A stretch of DNA of 45,669 bases, from the NCBI RefSeq assembly GCF_009909195.1, contig NZ_JAAAMU010000031.1:1-45669 (forward strand). Direction: 5' to 3'. Shown in pieces: positions 17,499 to 26,019 of this stretch. A program made the translations under genes and the position numbers. The DNA is from Paenibacillus sacheonensis (lineage in GTDB: Bacteria > Bacillota > Bacilli > Paenibacillales > Paenibacillaceae). The stretch's first letter is position 1. The number at the start of each line of letters is the position of its first letter. The notes beneath the pieces were generated by a model. It was given only the letters and a program-made list of their open reading frames with translations. It was not told the DNA's origin and ran no database searches.

Positions 17499-17960
17499 TT
17501 AGGACGATTTCAAAACCTTCAGTATCGCGGAGACGACGCCTATGTGTTGAAGCATATGCAGCACCGTGGAGACGATCAGCTCGTCGACCGTTTCCGCTTT
17601 GAGAAAGTTCGGCTTCACGGGCAGGTCCAGCTTGTCCTGCTGGGATTCGCGAATCATGAACCGCTGTTCTTGCAGCTGCGCGATCAAGAGCTCCCACGCA
17701 GGCGGTTCCTCCTGCCAGTCCGCGGGCTTCGTGCCGTACGCGAACAACGCCTGATACCGTTCCGGAAGCACCTTCGGTTGATTCGAGAGACCGAATACAT
17801 GGAACTCGGTTACCGTGAGCACATGCCCGACATGCCAGTGAAGATGGTTATTAAACCCCTCGGGAATCACGCGGCGCTTGTCTTCCGGGCACTCCCCGAA
17901 CAATCGAAGCAGGACGTCAAGCCGGCTGTCCAGCAGCTCGAATACAAATTCGTTTCTCAT
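17499..17960 (-). CDS. DinB-family putative metal-dependent protein
   Basis: This 153-residue four-helix-bundle protein of the DinB/YfiT superfamily is encoded directly after msrAB; its ATG overlaps the msrAB stop (ATGA), so the two are translationally coupled. The expected histidine triad is visible: HLHWHVGHVL at about 39-48 and HMLQHIGV near 135. Members bind a divalent metal, and some are thiol-dependent transferases for bacillithiol. A thiol-linked role beside a methionine sulfoxide reductase is plausible but inferred. Confidence 0.85.
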   Translation of the reverse strand: MRNEFVFELLDSRLDVLLRLFGECPEDKRRVIPEGFNNHLHWHVGHVLTVTEFHVFGLSNQPKVLPERYQALFAYGTKPADWQEEPPAWELLIAQLQEQRFMIRESQQDKLDLPVKPNFLKAETVDELIVSTVLHMLQHIGVVSAILKVLKSS

Positions 17961-19105
17961 GATTGTCCATCCTCCTGAAAGCTCTTGGCATATTCGCCGT
18001 ACCCTTGCCGTTCAAGCTGATCGGCAGGGATAAACCGCAAGGACGCTGAATTCGTGCAGAACCGCAGTCCCGTCGGCTCGGGTCCGTCATTATACACGTC
18101 GCCGAGGAAGGAGTCCGCGTATCGGCTTCTCACCTGCGTCGTGGACGAGGCGGAAGCGAACATCCCGCCGGCCTCGCGGTACACGATATTGCTCGGCTCG
18201 AGCGGTCTCGTAAAGCTCGCCCACCCCGTGCCCGCGTCGAATTGGTCCTTCGAGCTGAACAGCGGCTCGCCCGACACGATATCGACGTAGATGCCCGCTT
18301 TCTTGTTATCCCAGTATTCGTTATGGAACGGCTGCTCGTCCCTGTTATGCTGCGTGACGTCGTACTGAAGCGCCGTCAACGATTTCAGCCTTGCCGCTTT
18401 GTCGATATCCGCATACTTGCTTTCAAGTTTTTTCACGATGCGATCCTCTCCCCATACGCGATTCAGATAGGCATCCCGGCCGGAGCCGATGAGGTTGCTT
18501 TGGAAGCCGGCCGGATTCGTCTTGTAGAAATCCTGATGCTGATCCTCGGCTTTATAGAACGTCGCGGCGGGCAAAATGCCCGTCACGAGCGGTTTGGCGA
18601 ATTTGCCTTGCGCGGCCAGCGCCGCTTTCGATGCTTCCGCCGAAGCTCGCTGCTCGTCGCTGCCGTAGAAGATAGCCGAACGGTACTCCGTGCCGCGGTC
18701 GCCGAATTGACCTTCCGCGTCGGTCGGGTCCGTGTTGCGCCAGAACACCTGGAGCAGCTCGTCGTACGTAATCCGATTCGGGTCGTATCGCACCTGCACC
18801 GCTTCGAGATGTCCCGTTCTGCCGGAAGACACTTTGGCGTAAGTAGGATCGGCCGTATGTCCGCCCGTATATCCCGTGACGACGCTCAGCACGCCGTCCA
18901 ACCGTTCGAAAGGCTCTTCCTCGCTCCAAAAACAGCCTCCCGCAAATATCGCGGTCTTGAAGTTCGTGCCGGTAATTTGATCAAGCTGCGTTCGTAATCC
19001 CGACGCCTCCGCGGTCCCGCGCTCATGGGACGGAGCATACGCGGCATACAAGATCACGGCCGCCAAGCCGACGGGCAGCGCATAACGCTTCAGATTCAGT
19101 TTCAT
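17957..19105 (-). CDS. msrAB: Exported MsrA-MsrB fusion, MsrB half with altered active site
   Basis: This 382-residue fusion has an N-terminal membrane anchor or signal (about 8-24), so it acts outside the membrane. The MsrA domain (about 50-205) has the catalytic Cys58 in GGCFW and the GYTGG, SGRTGH and RGTEYRSAIF motifs, and reduces methionine-S-sulfoxide. The MsrB domain (about 240-375) keeps the catalytic Cys350 in RFCTNSASL, Arg348 and Asp340, but the usual SHLGHVF is SFLGDVY, so both active-site histidines are replaced (Phe333, Asp336). The methionine-R-sulfoxide half may be weak or altered. The gene is upstream of and coupled to the DinB gene; a 35-residue membrane peptide is encoded just before it. 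Confidence 0.9.
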   Translation of the reverse strand: MKLNLKRYALPVGLAAVILYAAYAPSHERGTAEASGLRTQLDQITGTNFKTAIFAGGCFWSEEEPFERLDGVLSVVTGYTGGHTADPTYAKVSSGRTGHLEAVQVRYDPNRITYDELLQVFWRNTDPTDAEGQFGDRGTEYRSAIFYGSDEQRASAEASKAALAAQGKFAKPLVTGILPAATFYKAEDQHQDFYKTNPAGFQSNLIGSGRDAYLNRVWGEDRIVKKLESKYADIDKAARLKSLTALQYDVTQHNRDEQPFHNEYWDNKKAGIYVDIVSGEPLFSSKDQFDAGTGWASFTRPLEPSNIVYREAGGMFASASSTTQVRSRYADSFLGDVYNDGPEPTGLRFCTNSASLRFIPADQLERQGYGEYAKSFQEDGQS

Positions 19106-19183
19106 TCCCCTTCACCTCTGCGGAATCGATTAGGTTGCGTATGTCTTTCTTAATGGTTCAAGATTCTTAATCATTTAAGATGC

Positions 19184-19291
19184 TTAATAATTCAGGAAGC
19201 AGTTGATTTCAAAAAAAGATCCGACGACAAGCACAGCGAGCAGAGACACCGTCACGATCCGCAGCTTGAAGCTGGTTTTGTTCTCCGTCAT
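19184..19291 (-). CDS. 35-residue single-span membrane peptide
   Basis: This short frame begins with ATG and has AAAGGAG about ten bases upstream. It encodes a hydrophilic N-terminus (MTENKTSFKLR), one hydrophobic helix (IVTVSLLAVLVVGSFF) and a short tail with one Cys. It lies 78 nt upstream of msrAB on the same strand with no terminator between, so it is probably co-transcribed. I recognise no family. It could be a small membrane partner of MsrAB. Confidence 0.45.
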   Translation of the reverse strand: MTENKTSFKLRIVTVSLLAVLVVGSFFEINCFLNY

Positions 19292-19422
19292 TACGTCCAC
19301 TCTCCTTTTGCGATTATGGCCTTGCCGGAGGTTTCTGGTGCTCGTCCTCCTCGTTTCTTTGCTCTTTGATCTTAACAAAGAACGCAGGGGAGCAAATCTG
19401 GTGAACGTCATGAGTTCACGCC

Positions 19423-19487
19423 AAAAAAGGCACTACTTCCGGGCATTCGTCATGATCGAGATCATGCCCTATGCCAAAAGTAATGCC
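19423..19487 (-). terminator. Terminator of the NarL/DesK-type two-component operon
   Basis: In the minus direction GGCATTACTT pairs with AAGTAGTGCC (one mismatch), with an inner GGGCAT/ATGCCC stem and CATGAT/ATCATG arms. A run of six T follows. It lies about 45 nt after the response-regulator stop codon. The branched stem is unusually elaborate for a terminator. Confidence 0.75.
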
Positions 19488-19532
19488 TGCTGCATCGGAT
19501 GAGAAGAACGAATCTCAGATCGAACTCGAAAC

Positions 19533-20195
19533 TCAGATCGAAAAACGAACCGCGAATAACGCGGCTTGCGTTCTGTCGCGCAGCCCAAGCTTCGCGATCA
19601 GATTGGAAACATGGTTCTTCGCCGTGCCTTCCGTTATCGACAGCGATTCCGCAATATCCTTGTTGTTGAACCCTTGTCCCAACAAGGAAAGGATTTCTCG
19701 CTCCCGGTCGGTCAGCGCCGTTAATCCTTCTGGCGCTTCCGTGCTTGCTAGACGCGCCTTATCCGGATTCCATTCCGACATTTTTTTCATTTCCCGCATC
19801 AGCACTTCCGTTATCTCGGGTTGGAGCACGGTGCCTCCGTTGTACACCGTATGGATCGCGCTTACGATCGCCTCCGCCGGCAGATCCTTCAATAGATAGC
19901 CATGGACGCCTTTCTCCAACACGTTCAAGATAAGCTCCGCGTCATCGAACGTGGTCAGAATCAACACCTTCGTGTCCGGCGCGTGCTTGAGAATGAGCTC
20001 GGCTCCTTCCACGCCGTCCATCCCCGGCATTCGAATGTCCATCAGCACCACGTCCGGCCGCTTCTCGAGCGCTTGGGAATAAGCATCCCTTCCGTCCACT
20101 GCCGTACCGATGACTTCCATGCCCGCTTCCAAGCCGATGATGGTGGCGAGTCCCTCTCGCATAAGCCGTTGATCGTCAACGATTAGAATTTTCAA
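19533..20195 (-). CDS. LuxR/NarL-family response regulator
   Basis: This 220-residue regulator has receiver domain 1-120 with Asp7-Asp8, phospho-acceptor Asp53 in LMDIRMPGMDG and the Lys in YLLKD. The C-terminal LuxR helix-turn-helix is at about 153-215 (LTDREREILSLLGQGFNNKDIAESL.ITEGTAKNHV). The start is taken as TTG at 20195, just after the kinase stop codon and behind GGAG inside the kinase's last codons; no ATG in this frame is suitably placed, so expression is probably coupled to the kinase. The target is unknown. A decayed relative of this gene lies at 29578-30000. Confidence 0.9.
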   Translation of the reverse strand: MKILIVDDQRLMREGLATIIGLEAGMEVIGTAVDGRDAYSQALEKRPDVVLMDIRMPGMDGVEGAELILKHAPDTKVLILTTFDDAELILNVLEKGVHGYLLKDLPAEAIVSAIHTVYNGGTVLQPEITEVLMREMKKMSEWNPDKARLASTEAPEGLTALTDREREILSLLGQGFNNKDIAESLSITEGTAKNHVSNLIAKLGLRDRTQAALFAVRFSI

Positions 20196-20199
20196 TTGC

Positions 20200-21453
20200 T
20201 TACCGCTCCATTTCCGCCACGGAATACGGGAAATTGACTTCAACGGCAAAGCCCCTTCGCCGATCCGCCCCAACCTGCACTTCCCCGTTCCACTCTCTGA
20301 CTCGTTCTTGCAAATTAATAATGCCGAACCCCGGCTTGAATGCGGCAGGCACCTCGCCGTCATTGCGGATGCGCAGCGAAAATCCGCGCTCGGAATAGGC
20401 GAGCTGGATCTCCGCCGTTCTGGCGTGTCCGTGTTTCTGGGCATTCGTAAGCGATTCCTGCGCGATCCGATAGGCGGTCAATTGAAGCTCGCCCGGCAGG
20501 GCGACCGGCGTTCCGTCCACCTCGACCGTCGTCTGCACCTCGGCCCATTTGCTGAATTCCCGGGCCAGCTGTTCAAGCCGATCGCCCAAGGAGGCGGTCT
20601 TGACCGGTTCATCCCGAATCGCCCTGACCGAGAGCCGAATCTCTTGCAGCGAATCGCGGATTAATTGCTCGCACGCCAAATAAGTTTGCGCGCTTCGCTC
20701 CGCATCCACCTGGCTCAGCTTGCGCGCCGCCTGCATCTGAACCAGCAAAGCCGTCAGTTTATGGCCTGCGCTGTCGTGAATGTCCCGCGCGATCCGCACC
20801 CTTTCCTTGGCTGCTCCCCATTCCTCCGTCTGGAGCGCGTACTCCTGCAGCTTTGCATGGGAGGCCATCAATTCCGCGTACAACTCCATCGTATGTTGGC
20901 GCGCGCCCCGATAGAAATTCACCAATGCGCTAACGATACCGGCGAAAACAATAAACGAACCGGTCGTAAAATAACCGACTTCGTCAAAGTCCCGGTATAC
21001 GTACCAATCGATGCCGCCCATCGTGACCACGTATAGGACCAGCAGCAGCAAACAAGTCAGGATGAGCGTCCGGGTCTTCTTCACGAACATGAATATGGCT
21101 AAAGCCGTAATTCCGATAAAGAGATGATTGGGGAAATCCCCCCCGATATAAACGTAACCGTACGAAGCGGACACCAGGAAATCGATGATCAGCAGGTGAA
21201 ACAGCCAATTTTGCCTCTTGTTCCAATCGAAGTAGACGAAACCGACGAACAGGAATGCCGCTAACGAGAAGAGTACGAAGCTAAGTCTCCAGAAAAACGA
21301 TATCGAATGTTCAAAATAAAAAATACCCGTCAAAGCGAGATCAAACGCAAACTTCAATCCGAAAAGCCATTTCCAAACAACGGGACTCCATCTTCTTCCA
21401 TAGGCGTCTTCCTTGTCGGCGGTTGTATGCATAGGTCCTCGATTTCTCTCCAT
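20200..21453 (-). CDS. DesK/NarX-type sensor histidine kinase
   Basis: This 417-residue kinase has about five or six membrane segments between 30 and 185 and no large sensor loop. A short coiled linker follows, then HisKA_3 with phospho-acceptor His226 in ARDIHDSAGHKL. The HATPase domain has AQESLTNAQKHGHA (N box) and FGIINLQERV (G box). The ATG at 21453 is chosen because AAGGAAG lies seven bases upstream. The architecture, with signal sensing in or at the membrane, is like DesK or LiaS. It is co-transcribed with the regulator at 19533-20195. No transporter is adjacent, so the stimulus is unknown. Confidence 0.9.
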   Translation of the reverse strand: MERNRGPMHTTADKEDAYGRRWSPVVWKWLFGLKFAFDLALTGIFYFEHSISFFWRLSFVLFSLAAFLFVGFVYFDWNKRQNWLFHLLIIDFLVSASYGYVYIGGDFPNHLFIGITALAIFMFVKKTRTLILTCLLLLVLYVVTMGGIDWYVYRDFDEVGYFTTGSFIVFAGIVSALVNFYRGARQHTMELYAELMASHAKLQEYALQTEEWGAAKERVRIARDIHDSAGHKLTALLVQMQAARKLSQVDAERSAQTYLACEQLIRDSLQEIRLSVRAIRDEPVKTASLGDRLEQLAREFSKWAEVQTTVEVDGTPVALPGELQLTAYRIAQESLTNAQKHGHARTAEIQLAYSERGFSLRIRNDGEVPAAFKPGFGIINLQERVREWNGEVQVGADRRRGFAVEVNFPYSVAEMER

Positions 21454-21644
21454 GAGTGTCTTCCTTCTATATTGTTCTGCATGCATTCCATCTTCCGCTC
21501 AGCGCTGCTTACCCGCTCCGGACCTTCGGAGAAAAAATGCCATCTTAAACTTACCATGACGGTTTTCACAAAATCAAACATTCGACAACGATGGCGACTG
21601 ATGGCTCGCGGCAAGTACCTTCGTGCATCGGTTCAAACGACCGC

Positions 21645-21695
21645 TTGACAAGACCTCGTCTTGCTGTTAATCTTCGAATAGTTAATTAATTAACT
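21645..21695 (+). promoter_or_regulatory. marR promoter with palindromic operator
   Basis: A -35 TTGACA (21645-21650), 17-bp spacer and -10 TAATCT (21668-21673) drive the MarR gene at 21752. At 21680-21695, over the likely transcription start, is the perfect palindrome AGTTAATTAATTAACT. Its right half recurs in the promoter of the neighbouring dehydrogenase, so autoregulation with co-control of that gene is likely. Confidence 0.7.
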
Positions 21696-21751
21696 GTGTG
21701 TTTTCAACCTACATCCACCGCGATTCTCAGCTTCGCGACCTAGGAGGTTTT

Positions 21752-22195
21752 ATGACCGAGAAATGGAGCCCGTTCGAACGACCCGTCCTATCGGTCGATG
21801 TGTTTCTAAGTTTGTATAAGACCAATCATCATCTGGTCCAACAATTAGAAGAGCAGCTGGCAAGCTTCGATCTGACGCTCGGCCGATGGTGCCTGCTGGT
21901 GGCCCTCCGCTCCGGCAGCAGAGCAATGCTTCCCTCCGAACTCAGCGACGATCTTGCGGTAACGAGAGCGAATATCAGCAACTTGTTGAATTCGTTGGAG
22001 AATTCAGGCCGGATTCTACGGGAATTCGATCCTACGAACAGGAGAAGAATCCTGGTCCGTCTAACGCCCGCAGGTCATCAGCTGATATCCGACGTCTGGC
22101 CTGTCTATGAGGAGACGATCGCACGAACCGTCGGCGAGAAGCTTACCGATCAGGAACAAGCACAGCTGAAAGGTCTGTTGAAAAAGTTGTTTTAG
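21752..22195 (+). CDS. MarR-family transcriptional regulator
   Basis: This 147-residue winged-helix dimer has a helical N-terminus (SVDVFLSLYKTNHHLVQQLEEQL), DNA-recognition segment LPSELSDDLAVTRANISNLLNSLENSG (about 66-92) and wing DPTNRRRILVRLTPAG (about 99-114). The start is the ATG at 21752 with TAGGAGG four bases upstream. It lies 137 nt upstream of a short-chain dehydrogenase on the same strand, and both promoters contain TTAATTA-type palindromes. It is probably a ligand-responsive repressor of itself and that enzyme. The effector is unknown. Confidence 0.9.
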   Translation: MTEKWSPFERPVLSVDVFLSLYKTNHHLVQQLEEQLASFDLTLGRWCLLVALRSGSRAMLPSELSDDLAVTRANISNLLNSLENSGRILREFDPTNRRRILVRLTPAGHQLISDVWPVYEETIARTVGEKLTDQEQAQLKGLLKKLF

Positions 22196-22231
22196 CCCCT
22201 AGTCCGATGCCCCTTCGAGAAAGGGCATCAC

Positions 22232-22260
22232 TTGACTTTTGATTAATCAATTAATTATTA
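22232..22260 (+). promoter_or_regulatory. Promoter of the short-chain dehydrogenase with AT-rich operator
   Basis: TTGACT (22232-22237), a 17-bp spacer and TTATTA (22255-22260) fit a vegetative promoter. The spacer contains the palindrome TTGATTAATCAA, followed by TTAATTATTAACT, which shares its right half with the marR operator. It is a probable site for the adjacent MarR protein. Confidence 0.55.
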
Positions 22261-22332
22261 ACTAGATAATTTAAGCCAAAGCTTACCGCATTCAGGGAAC
22301 TCATTCGATAACCTTTAAAGGAGATGTTAGTT

Positions 22333-23082
22333 ATGACGTACACAGACAAGGTTGCTATTATCACGGGCGGCGGCGCCGGTATCGGACTGGCCGCGGCTCA
22401 ACTGCTCGCTTCCAAGGGAGCGAAGGTGCTCATTACCGGACGCAGAACGAACGTGCTGGATAAGATTGCCGCCAGCCATCCGGACATCGAAGGCTTTACT
22501 GCGGATGCCTCCGATCCGGAGGCGGCTGCCCGGACGGTCGCCGCTGCCATCGAGCGCTGGGGCCGCCTCGATATCGTAATCAACAATGCCGGCAGCGGCG
22601 CCATCCAGCCGCTCGCGACCGCGAACGCGCAGGCGATCAATGATATTTTCGCCGTGAATGTCACTGCGCCCACGCTGCTTGCCGCCGCCGCTCTTCCGTA
22701 TCTGGAGGCGTCCAAGGGCACGATCATCAACATCTCCAGTACCTTCGGAAGCAAGGCGGGTGCGGGACTGTCGCTTTATTCGGCGAGCAAGGCAGCCATG
22801 GAACAACTGACGCGCTGCTGGGCGCTCGAGCTCGCCCCGAAGGGCATTCGCGTCAACGCGATTGCATCCGGACCGGTCGAATCGGACTTCCTTCGCGAAC
22901 GCATGGGACTCTCCGACGAACAGATCGCCGCGGTCAAGGAGCAGGAGGTTCAAGCCATTCCGCTCGGACGCAGAGGCGTGCCGGACGACGTGGCGCGCTG
23001 GATCGTTCACCTCGCCGATCCGGAGGCAAGCTGGATCACGGGTCAAGTCATCCCGGTCGACGGCGGACTTACGATCGCTTGA
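22333..23082 (+). CDS. Short-chain dehydrogenase/reductase
   Basis: This 249-residue NAD(P)-dependent oxidoreductase has the classical SDR fold. It has cofactor glycine motif TGGGAGIG at 11-18, NNAG at 84-87, catalytic Ser near 135, and Tyr149 and Lys153 in YSASK. PVDGGLTIA at the C-terminus matches the 3-oxoacyl-reductase-like subgroup. Arg37-Arg38 after the second strand suggests NADP preference. AAAGGAG precedes the ATG at 22333. Control by the MarR protein just upstream suggests a role in detoxifying a small carbonyl compound. The substrate is not known. Confidence 0.92.
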   Translation: MTYTDKVAIITGGGAGIGLAAAQLLASKGAKVLITGRRTNVLDKIAASHPDIEGFTADASDPEAAARTVAAAIERWGRLDIVINNAGSGAIQPLATANAQAINDIFAVNVTAPTLLAAAALPYLEASKGTIINISSTFGSKAGAGLSLYSASKAAMEQLTRCWALELAPKGIRVNAIASGPVESDFLRERMGLSDEQIAAVKEQEVQAIPLGRRGVPDDVARWIVHLADPEASWITGQVIPVDGGLTIA

Positions 23083-23131
23083 CGCCGCGTCTTCTTCCTT
23101 CCTCCTTCCTTGAACGCTTCGCAATAAATAA

Positions 23132-23170
23132 CGGGATAGAGCAGCCTGCCGCTCTGTCCCGATTTGCTTT
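23132..23170 (+). terminator. Terminator after the short-chain dehydrogenase
   Basis: CGGGATAGAGC and GCTCTGTCCCG form an 11-bp stem (one G:T pair) with loop AGCCTGCC. A T-rich tail (ATTTGCTTTG) follows. Confidence 0.65.
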
Positions 23171-23190
23171 GTCCCGTTTGCTTTGTCCCG
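23163..23190 (+). repeat. Tandem 14-bp repeat
   Basis: TTTGCTTTGTCCCG occurs twice in direct succession, directly after the dehydrogenase terminator. It probably arose by slippage; no function is apparent. Confidence 0.8.
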
Positions 23191-23245
23191 GTTTCCCTTG
23201 CTTCTGGCCACTACTCTTCCAAAAACCAGCGCCACCGCCATCAAG

Positions 23246-23274
23246 TGTAGCGAACCAAAAGTTGGGGCATAGTA
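23246..23274 (+). promoter_or_regulatory. Candidate sigma-G promoter of the germination operon
   Basis: TGTAG at 23246-23250, a 17-bp spacer and CATAGTA at 23268-23274 resemble the forespore sigma-G consensus (TGNAT or similar, 17-18 bp, CATWHTA). It lies 43 nt before the gerA-type start codon. Germinant-receptor operons are known to be transcribed by sigma-G in the forespore. Confidence 0.6.
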
Positions 23275-23316
23275 TCAACACATCCAAAATCATTCCAGCG
23301 GCAGGAGCCTAATTGC

Positions 23317-24795
23317 ATGCCTTCCAATGAAAGCTTCACCTCCAATGAACGCCCCAGCTTGCAAGAGGATCCGGTTCGCAGGGTCGGTCCGGACCTTGGG
23401 GAGAACGAACAAACACTTCAAGCCATCTTCGAGCTATGCTCCGATGTCGTGTTCCGCAGCGTAGCCTTGCAAGATAACGCCAAACTTCTGCTGGTATACG
23501 TCGACGGCATGATCGATAAAGACGTTGTGCAGTCCAGTATTTTGAGGCCCTTGATCTATGACGGACTTCCCCAGGGACTCCGGACATTGGACAGCTTGGC
23601 CCAAATGTGCGATCTGCAGCTTGTTGCGGCGCTGCGGACCAGTCGGGTAACCGCGTTCGAAGAAGCCGCAGATGCTATTCTTCAAGGAAGCGTGGCCTTC
23701 TTGGCGGAAGACGAAGACTCCATTCTCCTGGCCGATGTGTCGCAATACGAAACCCGCGCCATCGAAGAGCCTTCGACGGAAGCGACGCTGCGCGGAACCC
23801 GGGAAAGCTTTACCGAGCAGCTGCGGACGAATACGACCATGCTAAGGCGGATCATCACGACGCCGAAACTCAAAATGGAAACGTTCCAGGTCGGCAAATT
23901 GACGAAAACCGAGGTCGTTCTCTCCTATATCGACGGTATTGCCGCTCCTGGCTTGATCGATCAAGTCCGGTCGAGAATCTCGGCGATCGATATCCCGAGC
24001 GTCTTGGAATCCGGCTATATCGAAGAATATGTCGAAGACACCAACTATTCGCCTTTTCCGCAAATGCAGAGCACCGAACGGGCCGATGTCGTGTCCGCGG
24101 GACTGCTGGAAGGGAGAATCGCCATCTTCATTAGCGGCACTCCGATCGTTCTTGTCGCCCCCATGACCTTCTGGGACGGACTACAGGCCCCGGACGATTA
24201 CTACGAACGTTTCCTGTATGTCACTATGAACCGATGGATCCGGTATATCTTTTCGCTCTTCTCCCTTCTGTTTCCGTCCATCTATATCGCGCTCACGACC
24301 TATCATCCGGAGATGATGCCGCCGAAACTGATGCTCAGCATTACGGGTCTCAGGGAGCAATCCCCTTTACCGACGGTCATCGAGGTCTTCCTGATGGAAT
24401 TTATGTTCGAAGGCTTAAGGGAAGCGGGCATTCGCCTTCCGATGCAAATCGGTCCGCTCGTCAGTATCGTGGGAGCCTTGGTCATCGGTCAAGCGGCCGT
24501 TGCGGCAGGAATCATCTCGGCGCCGATCGTAATCGTCGTATCCGCGGCCGGCATTTCTTCTTTCGTCATCCCGCGTTACCGCTTTGGCTATCCTTTTCGA
24601 ATGCTGAGGTTTCCGCTGCTGCTCCTGTCCGGATTATTCGGCCTGTTCGGCGTGGCGCTTGGATTGATCGTCATCCTATCGCATTTGATTCAATTGAGTC
24701 CCTTGGGATCTCCCTATCTGGAGCCTATCGCCCCGACGAAGAAAAACATGCTGCAGAACGTCTTTCTAAGAAAGCCGAGAAAACGTACGAGCTAA
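23317..24795 (+). CDS. Spore germinant receptor subunit A (GerA family)
   Basis: This 492-residue protein is the A subunit of a nutrient germinant receptor in the inner spore membrane. The N-terminal soluble region (about 1-290) has the expected DNAKLLLVYVDGMIDKDV and KTEVVLSYIDGIA segments. The C-terminal half has about five membrane segments and the conserved LPTVIEVFLMEFMFEGLREAGIRLP. CAGGAG precedes the ATG. It heads a three-gene operon in the order A-C-B. The germinant is unknown. Confidence 0.93.
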   Translation: MPSNESFTSNERPSLQEDPVRRVGPDLGENEQTLQAIFELCSDVVFRSVALQDNAKLLLVYVDGMIDKDVVQSSILRPLIYDGLPQGLRTLDSLAQMCDLQLVAALRTSRVTAFEEAADAILQGSVAFLAEDEDSILLADVSQYETRAIEEPSTEATLRGTRESFTEQLRTNTTMLRRIITTPKLKMETFQVGKLTKTEVVLSYIDGIAAPGLIDQVRSRISAIDIPSVLESGYIEEYVEDTNYSPFPQMQSTERADVVSAGLLEGRIAIFISGTPIVLVAPMTFWDGLQAPDDYYERFLYVTMNRWIRYIFSLFSLLFPSIYIALTTYHPEMMPPKLMLSITGLREQSPLPTVIEVFLMEFMFEGLREAGIRLPMQIGPLVSIVGALVIGQAAVAAGIISAPIVIVVSAAGISSFVIPRYRFGYPFRMLRFPLLLLSGLFGLFGVALGLIVILSHLIQLSPLGSPYLEPIAPTKKNMLQNVFLRKPRKRTS

Positions 24796-24827
24796 CAGAA
24801 ACACCTGAAGGTTAAGGTGGTTATTCA

Positions 24828-25982
24828 ATGAAGAAAACGATGATCGTCCTTTGCTTCCTGCTGCTTTCTACCGTAACCGGCGGCTGCTGGAACCTTAGGG
24901 AGCCCAACCAGCTTGCGATCGTTATCGCTGCCGGGCTGGACGCGAGCGAAGACGGACGACTGAAGGTCAGCTCGCAGATCGCGATTCCTGCCGGTCTAAG
25001 CGCCGAGGATAGCAATGCCGGCAGGAATCGAAGCTTTGTCGTTGTGAGCGCTTATGGCAAGGACTTTATGGATGCGGGGCAAAACATTCAGACGCAGCTC
25101 TCCCGCACCTTGTTCTATGCCCATCGCCAGACGATTCTGATCGGCCAGCGAATGGCGCAAAACGGACTCGCGAAACACGGGATACACCGATATCTGGACA
25201 TGATCGTCCGCAACCCGAAGTCGGAGATCCGATCGGTCATTTGGATCGTAAAGGACGGGGAGGCAAAAGATATCCTCGGGACGAAGCCCGTCTTTGACCC
25301 GCTGCTCAGTACGGCCCTAAGCAGTATCCAGATGTCGCTCGGAATGAAGCCTTATTACTATCGGGAATTTCTAGCGGATTCCTTGACGCACGGAGGCGCC
25401 ATTCTATTGCCAGCCATCAGCCTCCAGCGCTCCAGCACCAAGTTCGTCTATACGGGGGCGGCCGTGCTGAATAAGGAAGCGGAACTTCGGCTCAGCGGAT
25501 ATTTAAATCCGCTTGAATCGTATTATGCGAATTGGATCACCGGACGGCAGAGAATGCTTACCGTTACCGCGCTTCAAAGTCAAGGCGCCGGCAGCAGCAT
25601 CAGCATCCGGGTAAAGCCTCTGAAGCGTCACGTTAGCGTCTACAAGGACAAACAAGGCATGCGCGTCCATATCCGTTTGCACGGCAACGGAGACATCGTG
25701 GAAAATAATACGCTGCTGGACCCGTCGAACGCCAAGGATCTCCACATCATTCAAGACCAGTTAGGCAAGGTAGCGAATCAGGCTGTCGCCCACCTGATCG
25801 ATAAAGCCCAGAAGCAATACAAGGTGGATTTTCTCGGAATCGGCGAGCACGTACACCGCAAGTATCCGCAAGAGTGGAAGTCATTGCAGAAGGACTGGAA
25901 CGCTACGTTCGCCAAGCTTCCCATTACGGCGGAGGTCCACCTGCGCTACCAGGATCCGGGGCAAACGAATTCTTCGATGTGA
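24828..25982 (+). CDS. Spore germinant receptor lipoprotein subunit C (GerC family)
   Basis: This 384-residue lipoprotein has a signal peptide at 1-19 ending TGGC with lipidated Cys20, followed by WNLREPNQLAIVIAAGLD, typical of Ger(x)C proteins. It lies on the outer face of the inner spore membrane and associates with the A and B subunits. It starts 32 nt after the A-subunit gene with AAGGTGG upstream. The C-terminal IGEHVHRKYPQEWKSLQKDW is a family hallmark. Confidence 0.93.
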   Translation: MKKTMIVLCFLLLSTVTGGCWNLREPNQLAIVIAAGLDASEDGRLKVSSQIAIPAGLSAEDSNAGRNRSFVVVSAYGKDFMDAGQNIQTQLSRTLFYAHRQTILIGQRMAQNGLAKHGIHRYLDMIVRNPKSEIRSVIWIVKDGEAKDILGTKPVFDPLLSTALSSIQMSLGMKPYYYREFLADSLTHGGAILLPAISLQRSSTKFVYTGAAVLNKEAELRLSGYLNPLESYYANWITGRQRMLTVTALQSQGAGSSISIRVKPLKRHVSVYKDKQGMRVHIRLHGNGDIVENNTLLDPSNAKDLHIIQDQLGKVANQAVAHLIDKAQKQYKVDFLGIGEHVHRKYPQEWKSLQKDWNATFAKLPITAEVHLRYQDPGQTNSSM

Positions 25983-26019
25983 GGCTGCTTGTGCATGGAG
26001 CACGGAAAGGACGGGAGCG

